From positions 1,791,001-1,855,000 of the forward strand of contig NC_009668.1 in assembly GCF_000017405.1 (NCBI RefSeq): a stretch of DNA of 64,000 bases, read 5' to 3'. Below, in pieces: positions 18,255 through 26,171 of the stretch. A program made the position numbers and the translations under genes. The stretch comes from Brucella anthropi ATCC 49188. GTDB lineage: Bacteria; Pseudomonadota; Alphaproteobacteria; Rhizobiales; Rhizobiaceae. Each line of letters begins with the position of its first letter. Position 1 is the stretch's first letter. Under the pieces are notes generated by a model. The model was given only the letters and a program-made list of their open reading frames with translations. It was not told the DNA's origin and ran no database searches.

Positions 18255-19622
18255 ATGATCGGCGCGACGCTTTCCCGTTGGACCCTATCCTACTTTACCG
18301 CTTCGCTGGCTTTCCTTGTCTTTGGACTTGCCTTGATGGCAGGCGGTTTCGGCTTTCCGGGTCATGGAATTCGCGCTGCGGAAACACTGATAGTTGTGCA
18401 CGCCATCGCTATTGGATGGCTTGCACTGCTCATGAGCGGCGCACTCCTGCAATTTGTGCCAGTTCTCGTGAACAAATCCCTGTGGGGAAGCCGGGCAAGC
18501 CTCCCCGCTTTGCTTCTGCTCGTGACAGGCTTGTCCGGACTGCTCATTGGTTTTGCGGGCATGGCTGGGCTGACGGAGAGCCCGGCATGGTTGCTTCCGG
18601 TCTCTGGCATCCTGTTGACCTGTGGGTTTTCCACCATTTTCGCCATACTGGGTATGACGCTCTGGCTCGCTCGCCCAATCGCCCTGCCCGCGCGGTTTGT
18701 TGCGGCAGGCATCTGCTGCCTTATGACAACAGCTCTGCTTGGCAGTGTTTTCACCTTCGCGCTCTCCGGCTTTACGGAGCAAGCCGTTCTGCTCGATATC
18801 GCGGGAGCGGCATTGCCGGTTCACGCCGCGCTTGGTCTCGGTGGCTGGATGACTTTCACAGCTATGGGTGTAAGCTACAGACTGCTGACAATGTTCATGT
18901 TGTCCCCTGATGCTGCGCGACAAACAACCAGAATTATCTGGTGGGAAGGCGCTGCTGCCCTGACCATCCTCGCTGTCGGAATTGTCGTTGTCGCCTTGGG
19001 AATGGGATCGGTCGAAATCGCCGTCACGGCGGCTCTCATTCCCGGAATCGCCTGCATTGCACTCTATATCGTCGATATTCAGACGATCTACCGGCAGCGC
19101 AAGCGCAAGACGATAGAATTGAACAGTGCCGCCAGTATTCCAGCCTTCATCGCACTAGGGCTCTCGCTTCTTCTGGCAATTGGCCTGTTCTGGACAGGCA
19201 CTACCGATGCGATGATTGCAGCCCTCATCTATCTGTTCGCCTTCGGTTGGCTGACCGGCCTCAGCCTTGCCCAACTCTACAAGATCGTGCCGTTCCTGAC
19301 CTGGCTCGAATGTTATGGTCCTGTCATGGGCAGGGCACCGACGCCGCGCGTGCAGGACATGGTCAGCGAGCGTCGCGCACGTCAGTGGTTCTCTCTTTAT
19401 TATACTGGCGTTGCCGTCGCGACGCTGGCTTTGATTGCCGAATATCCAACCGTGTTTCGTTTGGCCATTACGTTGAATCTCGTGGCGATCCTTGCATTGA
19501 TCGTGCACTTCTTCCGCGCCCGGCGGCTTCTCGATGTACCGCACGGCCTACGCCTGCCAAAAGGGGCAACCCTGCCACATCTCATCTATGCCGGTGAACC
19601 AATTCTCAGGAGATCGAAATGA
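18255..19622 (+). CDS. polytopic membrane protein of the denitrification module (heme-copper-oxidase-like)
   Basis: A 455-residue inner-membrane protein with about twelve hydrophobic helices. Two helices carry histidine patterns like those of heme-copper oxidase subunit I relatives: VVHAIAIGWLALLMSGALLQFVPV (helix 2, about residues 48-71) and VHAALGLGGWMTFTAMGVSYRLL (about residues 192-214). I do not recognise an assigned function and do not call it NnrS because the NnrS motifs are not evident. It lies between two DUF2249 genes in the nirK region and its stop overlaps the next start by four bases (ATGA). A role in heme, NO or electron handling during denitrification is inferred from context only. 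Confidence 0.7.
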   Translation: MIGATLSRWTLSYFTASLAFLVFGLALMAGGFGFPGHGIRAAETLIVVHAIAIGWLALLMSGALLQFVPVLVNKSLWGSRASLPALLLLVTGLSGLLIGFAGMAGLTESPAWLLPVSGILLTCGFSTIFAILGMTLWLARPIALPARFVAAGICCLMTTALLGSVFTFALSGFTEQAVLLDIAGAALPVHAALGLGGWMTFTAMGVSYRLLTMFMLSPDAARQTTRIIWWEGAAALTILAVGIVVVALGMGSVEIAVTAALIPGIACIALYIVDIQTIYRQRKRKTIELNSAASIPAFIALGLSLLLAIGLFWTGTTDAMIAALIYLFAFGWLTGLSLAQLYKIVPFLTWLECYGPVMGRAPTPRVQDMVSERRARQWFSLYYTGVAVATLALIAEYPTVFRLAITLNLVAILALIVHFFRARRLLDVPHGLRLPKGATLPHLIYAGEPILRRSK

Positions 19623-20152
19623 CACTCTCAGTTCAGGACATCACGCATCATGTGCTGGACGTGCGCCCTCTGATCAAGGGCGGCGTGGAACCGTTCAATG
19701 CCATTATGGAAGCAGTCGACAGTCTTTCGCCGGGACAAAGCCTCCTGCTGATCGCCCCGTTCAAACCGGCACCGCTTTTCAGTGTCATGGAGCGAAAAGG
19801 CTTTTCCGCAAATGCGGAGCCGCTGGAGGATGGCGACTGGCAAGTCCTGTTCAGTCCGGCGATGGACGCCGCGCCTGAACTGCGGTTCTCGGACAATGTC
19901 GGTTCACCGGATGTCTGGCCTGAACCATCACGCTATCTCGATTGTTCGGACATGCAGCCGCCGGAACCAATGGTGCGCATTCTTGCGGAAGTGGAAGAAA
20001 TGCCTGCAGGCGCGGTTCTGTTCGCCCTGCTGCACCGCGAACCTTTATTCCTCTTTCCCGAACTCGAAAACCGCGGTCACGAATGGGTCGGCAATTTCGA
20101 TGAGACCGGCACCGCCTATCGTATAATGATCCGTGTTGGAGACGCGAGGTAG
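19619..20152 (+). CDS. DUF2249 protein (two domains)
   Basis: A 177-residue soluble protein with two tandem DUF2249-like units: LDVRPLIKGGVEPFNAIMEAVDSLSPGQSLLLIAPFKPAPLFSVM (about residues 13-57) and a second beginning LDCSDMQPPEPMVRILAEVEEMPAGAVLFALLHREP (about residues 102-140). It is translationally coupled to the membrane-protein gene and followed after five bases by the DUF59 gene. The duplicated domain and the flanking single-domain copy suggest that the family acts as a multi-unit factor. Function unknown. Confidence 0.8.
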   Translation: MTLSVQDITHHVLDVRPLIKGGVEPFNAIMEAVDSLSPGQSLLLIAPFKPAPLFSVMERKGFSANAEPLEDGDWQVLFSPAMDAAPELRFSDNVGSPDVWPEPSRYLDCSDMQPPEPMVRILAEVEEMPAGAVLFALLHREPLFLFPELENRGHEWVGNFDETGTAYRIMIRVGDAR

Positions 20153-20157
20153 TCGTC

Positions 20158-20475
20158 ATGCAACACACGGTACATGACCAGCTGGAGAGGCAGATCATCG
20201 AAAGTCTGCGTCTGGTGCTCGATCCCGAACTTGGGTTCAACCTCGTTGACCTTGGCATGATCTACAGTATCGACATTGGTGATGGCGGAACTGTCGATAT
20301 CAGCATGACGACGACGACGCCCGGCTGCCCCGCTGCCGGTTATCTGACCGATGCCGTTCGTGCGAGCGCCGAATCTGTCGAAGGGGTTCATGCAGTCAAT
20401 GTCGAACTGACCTACGAGCCGGAGTGGATTCCGGAGATGGCTATGCCCGAAGTACAAGCGCGATTTGGAGATTAA
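20158..20475 (+). CDS. DUF59 / metal-sulfur cluster biosynthesis protein
   Basis: A 105-residue protein of the MIP18/PaaD/SufT family (DUF59). The signature DPELGFNLVDLGMIYSIDI is at residues about 22-40 and the TTTTPGCPAAGYL segment holds the conserved cysteine of the family. Relatives help to insert iron-sulfur clusters or mature other metal centres. Fourth gene of the DUF2249 module and closest to nirK, so a role in building or repairing a metal centre of the denitrification machinery is plausible. A strong hairpin terminator follows. Confidence 0.85.
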   Translation: MQHTVHDQLERQIIESLRLVLDPELGFNLVDLGMIYSIDIGDGGTVDISMTTTTPGCPAAGYLTDAVRASAESVEGVHAVNVELTYEPEWIPEMAMPEVQARFGD

Positions 20476-20500
20476 TCTCCCGGTGCATATCCGCATCATC

Positions 20501-20537
20501 GAAACCAGCGAACAGAGCCAATCTGTTCGCTGGTTTC
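20501..20537 (+). terminator. strong rho-independent-type terminator after the DUF59 gene
   Basis: A perfect 16-base stem, GAAACCAGCGAACAGA at 20501-20516 against its complement at 20522-20537, with a five-base loop, followed by ACTTTT. It separates the DUF2249 module from nirK transcription. Confidence 0.8.
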
Positions 20538-20661
20538 ACTTTTGGCCAAACCCCTTCGGCTGAGCCTTTGTTCCAGCGCAAATAAAGCGGGACGGACATT
20601 AATCAGTCAACTTAAGTCATTGATATTAAATGGCTAATATTACCCAATTTTTTGTATCACC

Positions 20662-20675
20662 TTGATCGCAGTCAA
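20662..20675 (+). promoter_or_regulatory. Nnr/Fnr-type box upstream of nirK
   Basis: TTGATCGCAGTCAA matches 9 of 10 fixed positions of TTGAT-N4-ATCAA and also TTG-N8-CAA. It lies 79 bases before the nirK ATG, a position suitable for an activator at about -41 with a leader of some 40 bases. Confidence 0.7.
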
Positions 20676-20753
20676 GGAACATCGAAGCGCCTCTTCCTAT
20701 AGTCGGCATGACAGAGCAGGAAATGCTCGGTCCTATCGTAAAGGAGAGTATCG

Positions 20754-21884
20754 ATGGCCGAACAGATGCAAATCAGTCGCCGCACCATATTGGCAGGAGC
20801 CGCCCTGGCTGGGGCGCTTGCGCCGGTTCTGGCAACCACATCCGCCTGGGGACAAGGCGCGGTGAGGAAGGCAACTGCGGCAGAAATAGCAGCACTTCCA
20901 CGCCAGAAGGTGGAGCTTGTGGACCCTCCCTTCGTGCATGCCCATAGTCAGGTTGCAGAAGGCGGACCCAAGGTGGTCGAATTCACCATGGTGATCGAGG
21001 AAAAGAAGATCGTCATCGACGATGCGGGAACCGAAGTTCACGCCATGGCATTCAACGGCACCGTACCAGGACCGCTGATTGTCGTGCATCAGGACGATTA
21101 TCTCGAACTGACACTCATCAACCCTGAAACCAACACGCTGATGCACAATATCGATTTCCATGCGGCAACCGGTGCATTGGGCGGCGGCGGGCTGACCGAA
21201 ATCAATCCGGGAGAAAAGACCATCCTGCGCTTCAAGGCGACCAAGCCCGGCGTCTTCGTCTACCACTGCGCACCTCCCGGAATGGTTCCCTGGCATGTCG
21301 TATCGGGCATGAATGGTGCGATCATGGTGCTGCCGCGCGAGGGTCTGCATGACGGCAAAGGCAAAGCGCTGACCTACGACAAGATTTATTATGTCGGCGA
21401 ACAGGATTTCTATGTACCGCGCGACGAGAACGGCAAATACAAAAAATACGAGGCGCCCGGCGACGCTTATGAAGACACCGTCAAGGTCATGCGCACTCTC
21501 ACTCCGACCCATGTGGTGTTCAACGGCGCTGTGGGCGCACTGACTGGCGACAAGGCCATGACGGCGGCGGTTGGCGAGAAAGTCCTGATCGTTCACTCGC
21601 AGGCCAACCGCGATACGAGACCACATCTGATCGGGGGGCATGGGGATTATGTCTGGGCGACCGGCAAGTTCAATACGCCGCCCGACGTCGATCAGGAAAC
21701 CTGGTTCATTCCGGGTGGTGCCGCCGGAGCAGCCTTCTACACGTTCCAGCAGCCCGGCATCTACGCCTATGTGAACCACAATCTGATCGAGGCTTTTGAA
21801 CTCGGCGCTGCCGCCCACTTCAAGGTCACGGGTGAATGGAACGACGATCTGATGACGTCGGTTCTCGCACCATCTGGCACGTAA
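20754..21884 (+). CDS. nirK: copper-containing nitrite reductase
   Basis: A 376-residue periplasmic copper nitrite reductase that reduces nitrite to nitric oxide. It has a Tat-type leader ([13 protein letters not shown], residues 8-20). All copper ligands are present: type 1 His131, Cys172, His181 and Met186; type 2 His136, His171 and His342. The catalytic Asp134 (HNIDFH) and the His in [10 protein letters not shown] (291/296) are also conserved. The sequence is of the short class I (AcNir/AfNir-like) type. AAAGGAG precedes the ATG. Electrons would come from a cupredoxin or cytochrome c not encoded here. NO is consumed by the Nor enzyme encoded downstream, and an Nnr/Fnr box stands in its promoter. 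Confidence 0.95.
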   Translation: MAEQMQISRRTILAGAALAGALAPVLATTSAWGQGAVRKATAAEIAALPRQKVELVDPPFVHAHSQVAEGGPKVVEFTMVIEEKKIVIDDAGTEVHAMAFNGTVPGPLIVVHQDDYLELTLINPETNTLMHNIDFHAATGALGGGGLTEINPGEKTILRFKATKPGVFVYHCAPPGMVPWHVVSGMNGAIMVLPREGLHDGKGKALTYDKIYYVGEQDFYVPRDENGKYKKYEAPGDAYEDTVKVMRTLTPTHVVFNGAVGALTGDKAMTAAVGEKVLIVHSQANRDTRPHLIGGHGDYVWATGKFNTPPDVDQETWFIPGGAAGAAFYTFQQPGIYAYVNHNLIEAFELGAAAHFKVTGEWNDDLMTSVLAPSGT

Positions 21885-21896
21885 AGCGAATGTATG

Positions 21897-21923
21897 AAGG
21901 CGCTTCGCCTCCCAGAGCGCCTT
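21897..21923 (+). terminator. stem-loop terminator after nirK
   Basis: AAGGCGCT (21897-21904) and AGCGCCTT (21916-21923) form a perfect eight-base stem 12 bases after the nirK stop, followed by TGG rather than a long T-run. It suggests partial termination before nirV. Confidence 0.6.
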
Positions 21924-21930
21924 TGGCAAA

Positions 21931-22031
21931 CCTGGAGCGGCTCCAGTCAAAACGGAATCGGAACCGCTCTCTCCCTCTGCACGCATTATCCATGCGAAAC
22001 CACTTCGCACATTCGCTGGAAATGCTCTGAC
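21931..22031. repeat. degenerate dispersed palindromic repeat
   Basis: This intergenic stretch between nirK and nirV contains the phrases GCACGCATTATCC, CACTTCGCAC and GGAAATGCTCTGA, which recur in other gaps of the window. It looks like a decayed member of the TAGAGCAT-type repeat family. Confidence 0.45.
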
Positions 22032-22102
22032 CATGCTTTAGGATGAAAGGCTCGGGGCTGCATCCATCTGCCTCCCAGACGGATGCGGTCCCCTGATATC
22101 CG

Positions 22103-23023
22103 ATGAACGAAGGCAAAGGAAAAAAGTGCCTGCGCGAGCTTGCCGTGGCCGTTCCGGCGGTTTTGCTGGCAGTCATCGCGGGATTGATCGTCGTTGATGT
22201 CGTTGGACGTCCGGACCGCACAATGCCGGACGCGTCGGCCGTTGGTCCGGAAATGATCGTTATCGCTCCTCGTACCATGACGTATCGGGCCGATGGCGAC
22301 TTTCAGAAGAACAATTACCCCGTTGACGCCCCATTGACGACCCGCAAGCTGCAGCGGGCATTCGAGATCATGAAGTATCAGGTCAGCACATCTGACTATG
22401 AGCGCTGCGTCGCCGACGGCGACTGCCAGTCCGCCGAGGCCCTGCCGCACAATCACGATGCATCCGATGCAGAGGGTCCGATCGTTGGCGTCAGCTATGA
22501 TGATGCGCAAAATTATGCCGACTGGCTTTCACGCAAAACCGGCGAAATCTGGCATCTGCCGACAGACGAGCAATGGGCATTCGCTGCTGGCTCGCGCTTT
22601 CCCGACGACGCCCTTGGCATTGAGGACGATGCTGCGGCCAATCCGGCAATCCGCTGGCTGAGAGACTACGAGAAACAAAGCGCTCGCAAGCTGGACAGGA
22701 GCCCGACCAGACGCCCCGCCGGCGCTTTTGGTATCAACGAGCTGGGCGTAGCCGATATCGCAGGCAATGTGTGGGAATGGACGCAGACCTGCCACCGCCG
22801 CGTCAATATCGATGCCTACGGCAAGCAGGTCGCGGAAGTACCGTCTTGCGGCGTTTATGTCGTCAATGGCAAGCACCGCGCTGCGATGAGTTCGTTCATT
22901 CGCAACCCGAAAACCGGAGGATGCAGCGTCGGCGTTCCACCCGACAATCTCGGTTTCCGGCTTGTCCGAGACAACCGCTGGTATGCTGTGGTATGGAAGC
23001 GCATTCAGAACATCGGCGCATGA
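22103..23023 (+). CDS. nirV: NirV, formylglycine-generating-enzyme-like protein
   Basis: A 306-residue protein of the FGE/SUMF1-like fold that is found next to nirK in many denitrifiers. An N-terminal membrane anchor (about residues 12-30, VAVPAVLLAVIAGLIVVDVV) would place the domain in the periplasm. The family motifs are visible: MKYQVSTSDYERC, VGVSYDDAQNYADWLSRKTG, LPTDEQWAFAAG, VADIAGNVWEWT and NLGFRLVRDN at the end. The exact role of NirV is not established; maturation of nitrite reductase has been proposed. It lies 218 bases after nirK, with the Crp/Fnr regulator gene 100 bases further on. Confidence 0.88.
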   Translation: MNEGKGKKCLRELAVAVPAVLLAVIAGLIVVDVVGRPDRTMPDASAVGPEMIVIAPRTMTYRADGDFQKNNYPVDAPLTTRKLQRAFEIMKYQVSTSDYERCVADGDCQSAEALPHNHDASDAEGPIVGVSYDDAQNYADWLSRKTGEIWHLPTDEQWAFAAGSRFPDDALGIEDDAAANPAIRWLRDYEKQSARKLDRSPTRRPAGAFGINELGVADIAGNVWEWTQTCHRRVNIDAYGKQVAEVPSCGVYVVNGKHRAAMSSFIRNPKTGGCSVGVPPDNLGFRLVRDNRWYAVVWKRIQNIGA

Positions 23024-23123
23024 GGGATTAATTGTGAATGCCCGATCCCCGGCTCCGAAAACAATTCCAAGCCCGCCTTGCTGTGCTAAGGTAGATACAG
23101 GGTCTTGGAGTGTGAGAAACGCA

Positions 23124-23819
23124 ATGTCCTTGATAGATCGCGGACTAGTCAGGAAACTGTCCTTGTTCGCCAAAATGAGTGATGGCGAACTCGATAAGCT
23201 TGTTTCGTATGCAACTACAAAGCGCGTTCCTCCGGGAGAGGCGATTTTCGAGCAAGGCGACGATGCCGTTCTTTTCTACCTCCTCCTGCACGGGCGGTTG
23301 AAGGTCAATCAGATCACCTCGGACGGACAGCAGATCATCGTCCGCATGGTGCATCCGGGGGACCTTTTCGGCTTTGCCCGAGCCTTGCAGAGAAGCGATT
23401 ATCCGGGCACAGCGATTGCCGTGGCGGAAAGCATCGTACTGGCCTGGCCAACCGAGCTTTGGGATTATTTTGTCGAGCAGAATCCCGGTCTGGCAATGAA
23501 TGCGATCCAGACAATCGGCAAAAGGCTGGAAGAAGCCCACACGCGTATCCGTGAGATGTCGACGGAAGAAGTGGAACGGCGTGTCGCGCACACCGTTCTG
23601 CGCCTCGCCCGTCAGGCTGGCCGGAAAGAAGATGACGGCATCCGGATCGATTTTCCGATCACCAAACAGGATATTGCCGAGATGACCGGAACGACACTGC
23701 ATACAGTGTCACGCATTCTCACCGGCTGGGAAGCGCAAGGATTTGTTCGGGGCGGCCGCCAGAAACTGACCGTACTCAATATGTCAGGTGTGAGACGGCT
23801 TGCCGACGGCGAACGGTAG
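23124..23819 (+). CDS. nnrR: Crp/Fnr family regulator, NnrR/NnrA-like
   Basis: A 231-residue Crp/Fnr-type regulator. The cyclic-nucleotide-like beta-barrel (about residues 20-115) has GEAIFEQGDDAVLFYLLLHGRLKV and is followed by the dimer helix and a winged helix (ITKQDIAEMTGTTLHTVSRIL, recognition helix about residues 188-200). The protein contains no cysteine at all, so it cannot carry the Fe-S cluster of Fnr and fits the NO-responsive NnrR/Dnr branch. The ATG at 23124 is the only start that keeps the family's N-terminus. Its place between nirV and nor, and the TTG-N8-CAA boxes before nirK, norE and norC, point to control of this block. The exact subfamily name is inference. Confidence 0.8.
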   Translation: MSLIDRGLVRKLSLFAKMSDGELDKLVSYATTKRVPPGEAIFEQGDDAVLFYLLLHGRLKVNQITSDGQQIIVRMVHPGDLFGFARALQRSDYPGTAIAVAESIVLAWPTELWDYFVEQNPGLAMNAIQTIGKRLEEAHTRIREMSTEEVERRVAHTVLRLARQAGRKEDDGIRIDFPITKQDIAEMTGTTLHTVSRILTGWEAQGFVRGGRQKLTVLNMSGVRRLADGER

Positions 23820-23874
23820 AACAGCCGGAAACACGGTATGCCGAACGAAAGACGCCCGGCATATCGCCTTCGCC

Positions 23875-24348
23875 TCATCCAAAAACTTCCCGCTCCTCGG
23901 ATTTCGCTGCCAGCAGCGCCTCTATCATCAGTTTTTCCGACAGGATGTGGCGGCGTACGCTCTCCATAAAGCCACGTACCATGTATGAAATGGTGTCGGA
24001 AGCAAGACGGCAACGACCGTCTGCAATTGCCATCAATGTCTGTGACAATTCCTCGGCGGCCAGCCGGTCACAACGATGTTCCGCCTTCAGGCGTTCAATG
24101 ATGGCGTTGGCGAAATGGGAATGAGCCTGCCGACTGAAATCTGGAAACAGAACTTCTTCTTCAAGCGCATGGGTTTCACCAACAAGACGCGGAATGAGCG
24201 TTGATATCCGCCGGTACTCCTGCACAGAGACGCCGGTCTCAAGGTCCTCAGCGATTTCCTCCAACTGCAGACACAGTTCCAGCAGATCATGATGGTGGGC
24301 CTCGAGGCGGCTGATATCGGTCGCGTGCAAGACTGACGGCGCGTCCAT
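23875..24348 (-). CDS. hemerythrin HHE domain protein
   Basis: A 157-residue four-helix protein with the di-iron hemerythrin pattern. Visible ligands are His in LEAHHHDLLEL (about residue 18), His and Glu in THALEEEVLFPDF (about 59-65), His in KAEHRCDRLAAEE and His plus acidic residues in RRHILSEKLMIEALL. Such proteins bind O2 or NO, or repair Fe-S and other iron centres under nitrosative stress (as YtfE does). GAGGGAAG precedes the ATG. It follows a 51-residue membrane protein by 15 bases, and the pair diverges from norE across an Nnr-type palindrome. A role in NO handling is likely but inferred. Confidence 0.85.
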   Translation of the reverse strand: MDAPSVLHATDISRLEAHHHDLLELCLQLEEIAEDLETGVSVQEYRRISTLIPRLVGETHALEEEVLFPDFSRQAHSHFANAIIERLKAEHRCDRLAAEELSQTLMAIADGRCRLASDTISYMVRGFMESVRRHILSEKLMIEALLAAKSEEREVFG

Positions 24349-24363
24349 AATTCTTCCCTCTAC

Positions 24364-24519
24364 CTACTGACCAAGGAAAAGAACGGCTGCAATCACGATG
24401 GAAGCCGCAACGGCGGAGAGCGTGCCCGCGCCCTGTAAAGCTCCCATACGATAAAGAACCAGTGAAAAGCCGATGATCGCCGGTGTTGCGACCATGAGCC
24501 CGATCTGTGCATCGGTCAT
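24364..24519 (-). CDS. small two-helix membrane protein
   Basis: A 51-residue protein with two hydrophobic segments (about residues 6-23 and 31-49) and little else. GAGGAA lies six bases before the ATG at 24519, and the hemerythrin gene starts 15 bases after its stop, so it is a genuine translated gene rather than a chance frame. I do not recognise a family. Its promoter region contains the CTTTGC-N6-GCAAAG palindrome centred 62 bases upstream, so it is probably induced with nor. It might be an accessory subunit of a membrane complex. Confidence 0.65.
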   Translation of the reverse strand: MTDAQIGLMVATPAIIGFSLVLYRMGALQGAGTLSAVAASIVIAAVLFLGQ

Positions 24520-24572
24520 TGAAATTTCCTCTTCTATGGCGAGGATACAATGTCGTCGTCCGTGCATTTCTT

Positions 24573-24590
24573 CTTTGCCAAAACGCAAAG
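24573..24590. promoter_or_regulatory. Nnr-type palindrome between norE and the hemerythrin pair
   Basis: CTTTGCCAAAACGCAAAG is an 18-base inverted repeat (CTTTGC / GCAAAG) containing TTGCC-N4-CGCAA, a variant of the TTGCG-N4-CGCAA type site known for NnrR. Spacing suits the leftward small-gene/hemerythrin pair (leader about 20 bases) and may also serve norE on the right. Confidence 0.7.
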
Positions 24591-24622
24591 AAGGCCTGAA
24601 CTGCGGGCGCTAGGCATGTTCC

Positions 24623-25186
24623 ATGTCTGGAACCGAAGATTTGACCATAACTGCAATCAACGCGGAGGATCGCGCGGAAGATGATCTTCTGCTCTGGATC
24701 CTCGTGTGGAGCGAACTCGTTGCCTTCGCAATCCTGCTGATTGCGTTCATGGTGATGTCGGCCATCAATGTGGAAGGCGTTGCACAGTTGCGCGCGCATC
24801 TCAGCCCCGGTCTGGCTGCAGCCAACACCGTTGTGCTGCTGATGAGCGGCTGGCAGGCGGCTATTGCCGTGCGCAGACGTCACAATGTCAGTCAGGCTCG
24901 CCGTCCGCTTTTATATGCCGCCCTTTTCGGCCTCGTTTTTGTAGCAATCAAGCTCATCGAATATTCGCATGAAATCCAGTTTGCTGGTGATGAAGCTGTG
25001 GGAGCGTTTTTCGAGCTCTACTTTCTTCTCACCGGTTTTCACCTCATGCATGTGCTGTTCGGATCGATCATTCTGGCGCTGGTCGCATGGCGACCATCTG
25101 CTTCCAATGTTCTGCTGATCACGACGCTCTGGCACGCGATTGATCTCGTCTGGCTGGTGATGTTTCCTGTCCTTTATCTTGCCTGA
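24623..25186 (+). CDS. norE: NorE, cytochrome c oxidase subunit III-like
   Basis: A 187-residue inner-membrane protein of the oxidase subunit III family with five hydrophobic helices. The helix LYFLLTGFHLMHVLFGSIIL (about residues 132-151) is the family signature. NorE is an accessory of cNor-type nitric oxide reductase; it is dispensable in some species but raises activity. The next gene, norF, starts after eight bases. I see no strong ribosome site before the ATG at 24623, and the Nnr palindrome is only 33 bases upstream, so the transcript may be nearly leaderless. Confidence 0.85.
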   Translation: MSGTEDLTITAINAEDRAEDDLLLWILVWSELVAFAILLIAFMVMSAINVEGVAQLRAHLSPGLAAANTVVLLMSGWQAAIAVRRRHNVSQARRPLLYAALFGLVFVAIKLIEYSHEIQFAGDEAVGAFFELYFLLTGFHLMHVLFGSIILALVAWRPSASNVLLITTLWHAIDLVWLVMFPVLYLA

Positions 25187-25194
25187 GGCCCGCA

Positions 25195-25470
25195 GTGTCC
25201 GATCGTGACCATTCATCCCTGACCCGTACATTCGTCGTTCTGATCATTCTCGCTTTGAGCGGTGCATTTATCGCAGGCACCAGCGCCGGGATGCTCGCAG
25301 CTATCGTCATTGTGTTGATCCTCGCTTTTGCAAAAGGCTGGTTAGTCATCCTCGACTTCATGGAAATGCGCGGAACCGACGGCATATTGAAGCCCGCCTT
25401 GTTGGCTTGGCCCGCCGTTCTGCTCACACTGGCACTGGTGCGTTCTGTCGCAGTGCGCTTCCTCCTCTGA
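25195..25470 (+). CDS. norF: NorF, cytochrome c oxidase subunit IV-like
   Basis: A 91-residue protein with three hydrophobic helices, resembling the small oxidase subunit IV family. The segment LILAFAKGWLVILDFMEMRG (about residues 41-60) is typical of NorF. It starts with GTG eight bases after norE and is probably its partner. It sits before norCBQD but is separated from it by about 220 bases containing a repeat remnant and an Nnr-type palindrome. Known NorF proteins affect assembly or activity of NorCB. Confidence 0.82.
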   Translation: MSDRDHSSLTRTFVVLIILALSGAFIAGTSAGMLAAIVIVLILAFAKGWLVILDFMEMRGTDGILKPALLAWPAVLLTLALVRSVAVRFLL

Positions 25471-25477
25471 GCAGCAC

Positions 25478-25546
25478 GCTATCTCTTTGTTTTTACGCAT
25501 TATCCGACGCAAAGCCGCTTCGCACTTTTGGCTCGGAAATGCTCCA
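25478..25546. repeat. dispersed repeat remnant before norC
   Basis: The stretch has CTATCTCTTTGTTTTTACGCAT and GGAAATGCTCC phrases shared with the repeats at 49011 and 51520. It is a partial copy lying between norF and the norC promoter. Confidence 0.5.
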
Positions 25547-25548
25547 GT

Positions 25549-25566
25549 CTTTGCCAAATCGCAAAG
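25549..25566 (+). promoter_or_regulatory. Nnr-type palindrome upstream of norC
   Basis: CTTTGCCAAATCGCAAAG differs by one base from the palindrome at 24573-24590, and both are followed by AAGGC. It lies 127 bases before the norC ATG. Confidence 0.7.
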
Positions 25567-25692
25567 AAGGCTTTCCTCCGACCGATAGAACAGTCCTGTC
25601 CCGTGATGCTGGCGAGGGGATTGACCAGCCGCACTATCGACGGGGGATTTGATGCCGAGGCTCCGCCTTCGGCCAATGAAAGGACGAAGGGG

Positions 25693-26145
25693 ATGGCAGA
25701 ACGCCTAACCAAGACCGGCGCACGAAACGTCTTCTACGGCGGGTCTATTTTCTTTTTCGCGATCTTCGTGGGGCTGACGGCGCACAGCCATTACTACATG
25801 AAAACCACCTCCACGGATGAATCGACGCTGACCGATGCGGTCGCGCGCGGCAAGCACATCTGGGAGAAAAACTCCTGCATCAATTGCCACACACTGCTTG
25901 GCGAAGGCGCTTATTTTGCGCCCGAGCTTGGCAATGTCTGGAAGCGCTGGGGTGGCGAAGAAGACCCGGAAGGCGCACGCGAAACGATGAAAGCCTGGAT
26001 GCAGGCGCAGCCCACGGGGATAGAAGGGCGTCGCCAGATGCCCCAGTTCAACCTGAGCGAACAGGAACTCAACGATCTGGCTGATTTCCTCGAATGGACC
26101 AGTCGCATCAAGACGCAGAACTGGCCCCCCAACGAGGCAGGCTGA
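25693..26145 (+). CDS. norC: nitric oxide reductase cytochrome c subunit
   Basis: A 150-residue membrane-anchored c-type cytochrome, the small subunit of cNor. An N-terminal helix (about residues 13-31) anchors it, and the heme c site is Cys62-x-x-Cys65-His66 (SCINCHTLLG), with Met116 (RRQMPQF) as the likely sixth ligand. The ATG at 25693 follows AAGGACGAAGGGG and gives the standard family length; a longer frame upstream lacks similarity. It passes electrons from periplasmic donors to NorB. norB follows after 26 bases. Confidence 0.93.
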   Translation: MAERLTKTGARNVFYGGSIFFFAIFVGLTAHSHYYMKTTSTDESTLTDAVARGKHIWEKNSCINCHTLLGEGAYFAPELGNVWKRWGGEEDPEGARETMKAWMQAQPTGIEGRRQMPQFNLSEQELNDLADFLEWTSRIKTQNWPPNEAG

Positions 26146-26171
26146 GCGCGGGATGAACGGAGTTTTATGAT

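Noticed and set aside
18255..19622. Naming the polytopic membrane protein NnrS
   Set aside because: It shares the denitrification context and membrane topology, but I cannot find the NnrS motifs; the name would be a guess.
20733..22034. A 433-codon minus-strand open frame opposite nirK
   Set aside because: nirK on the other strand has every copper ligand; the reverse frame has no recognisable domain.
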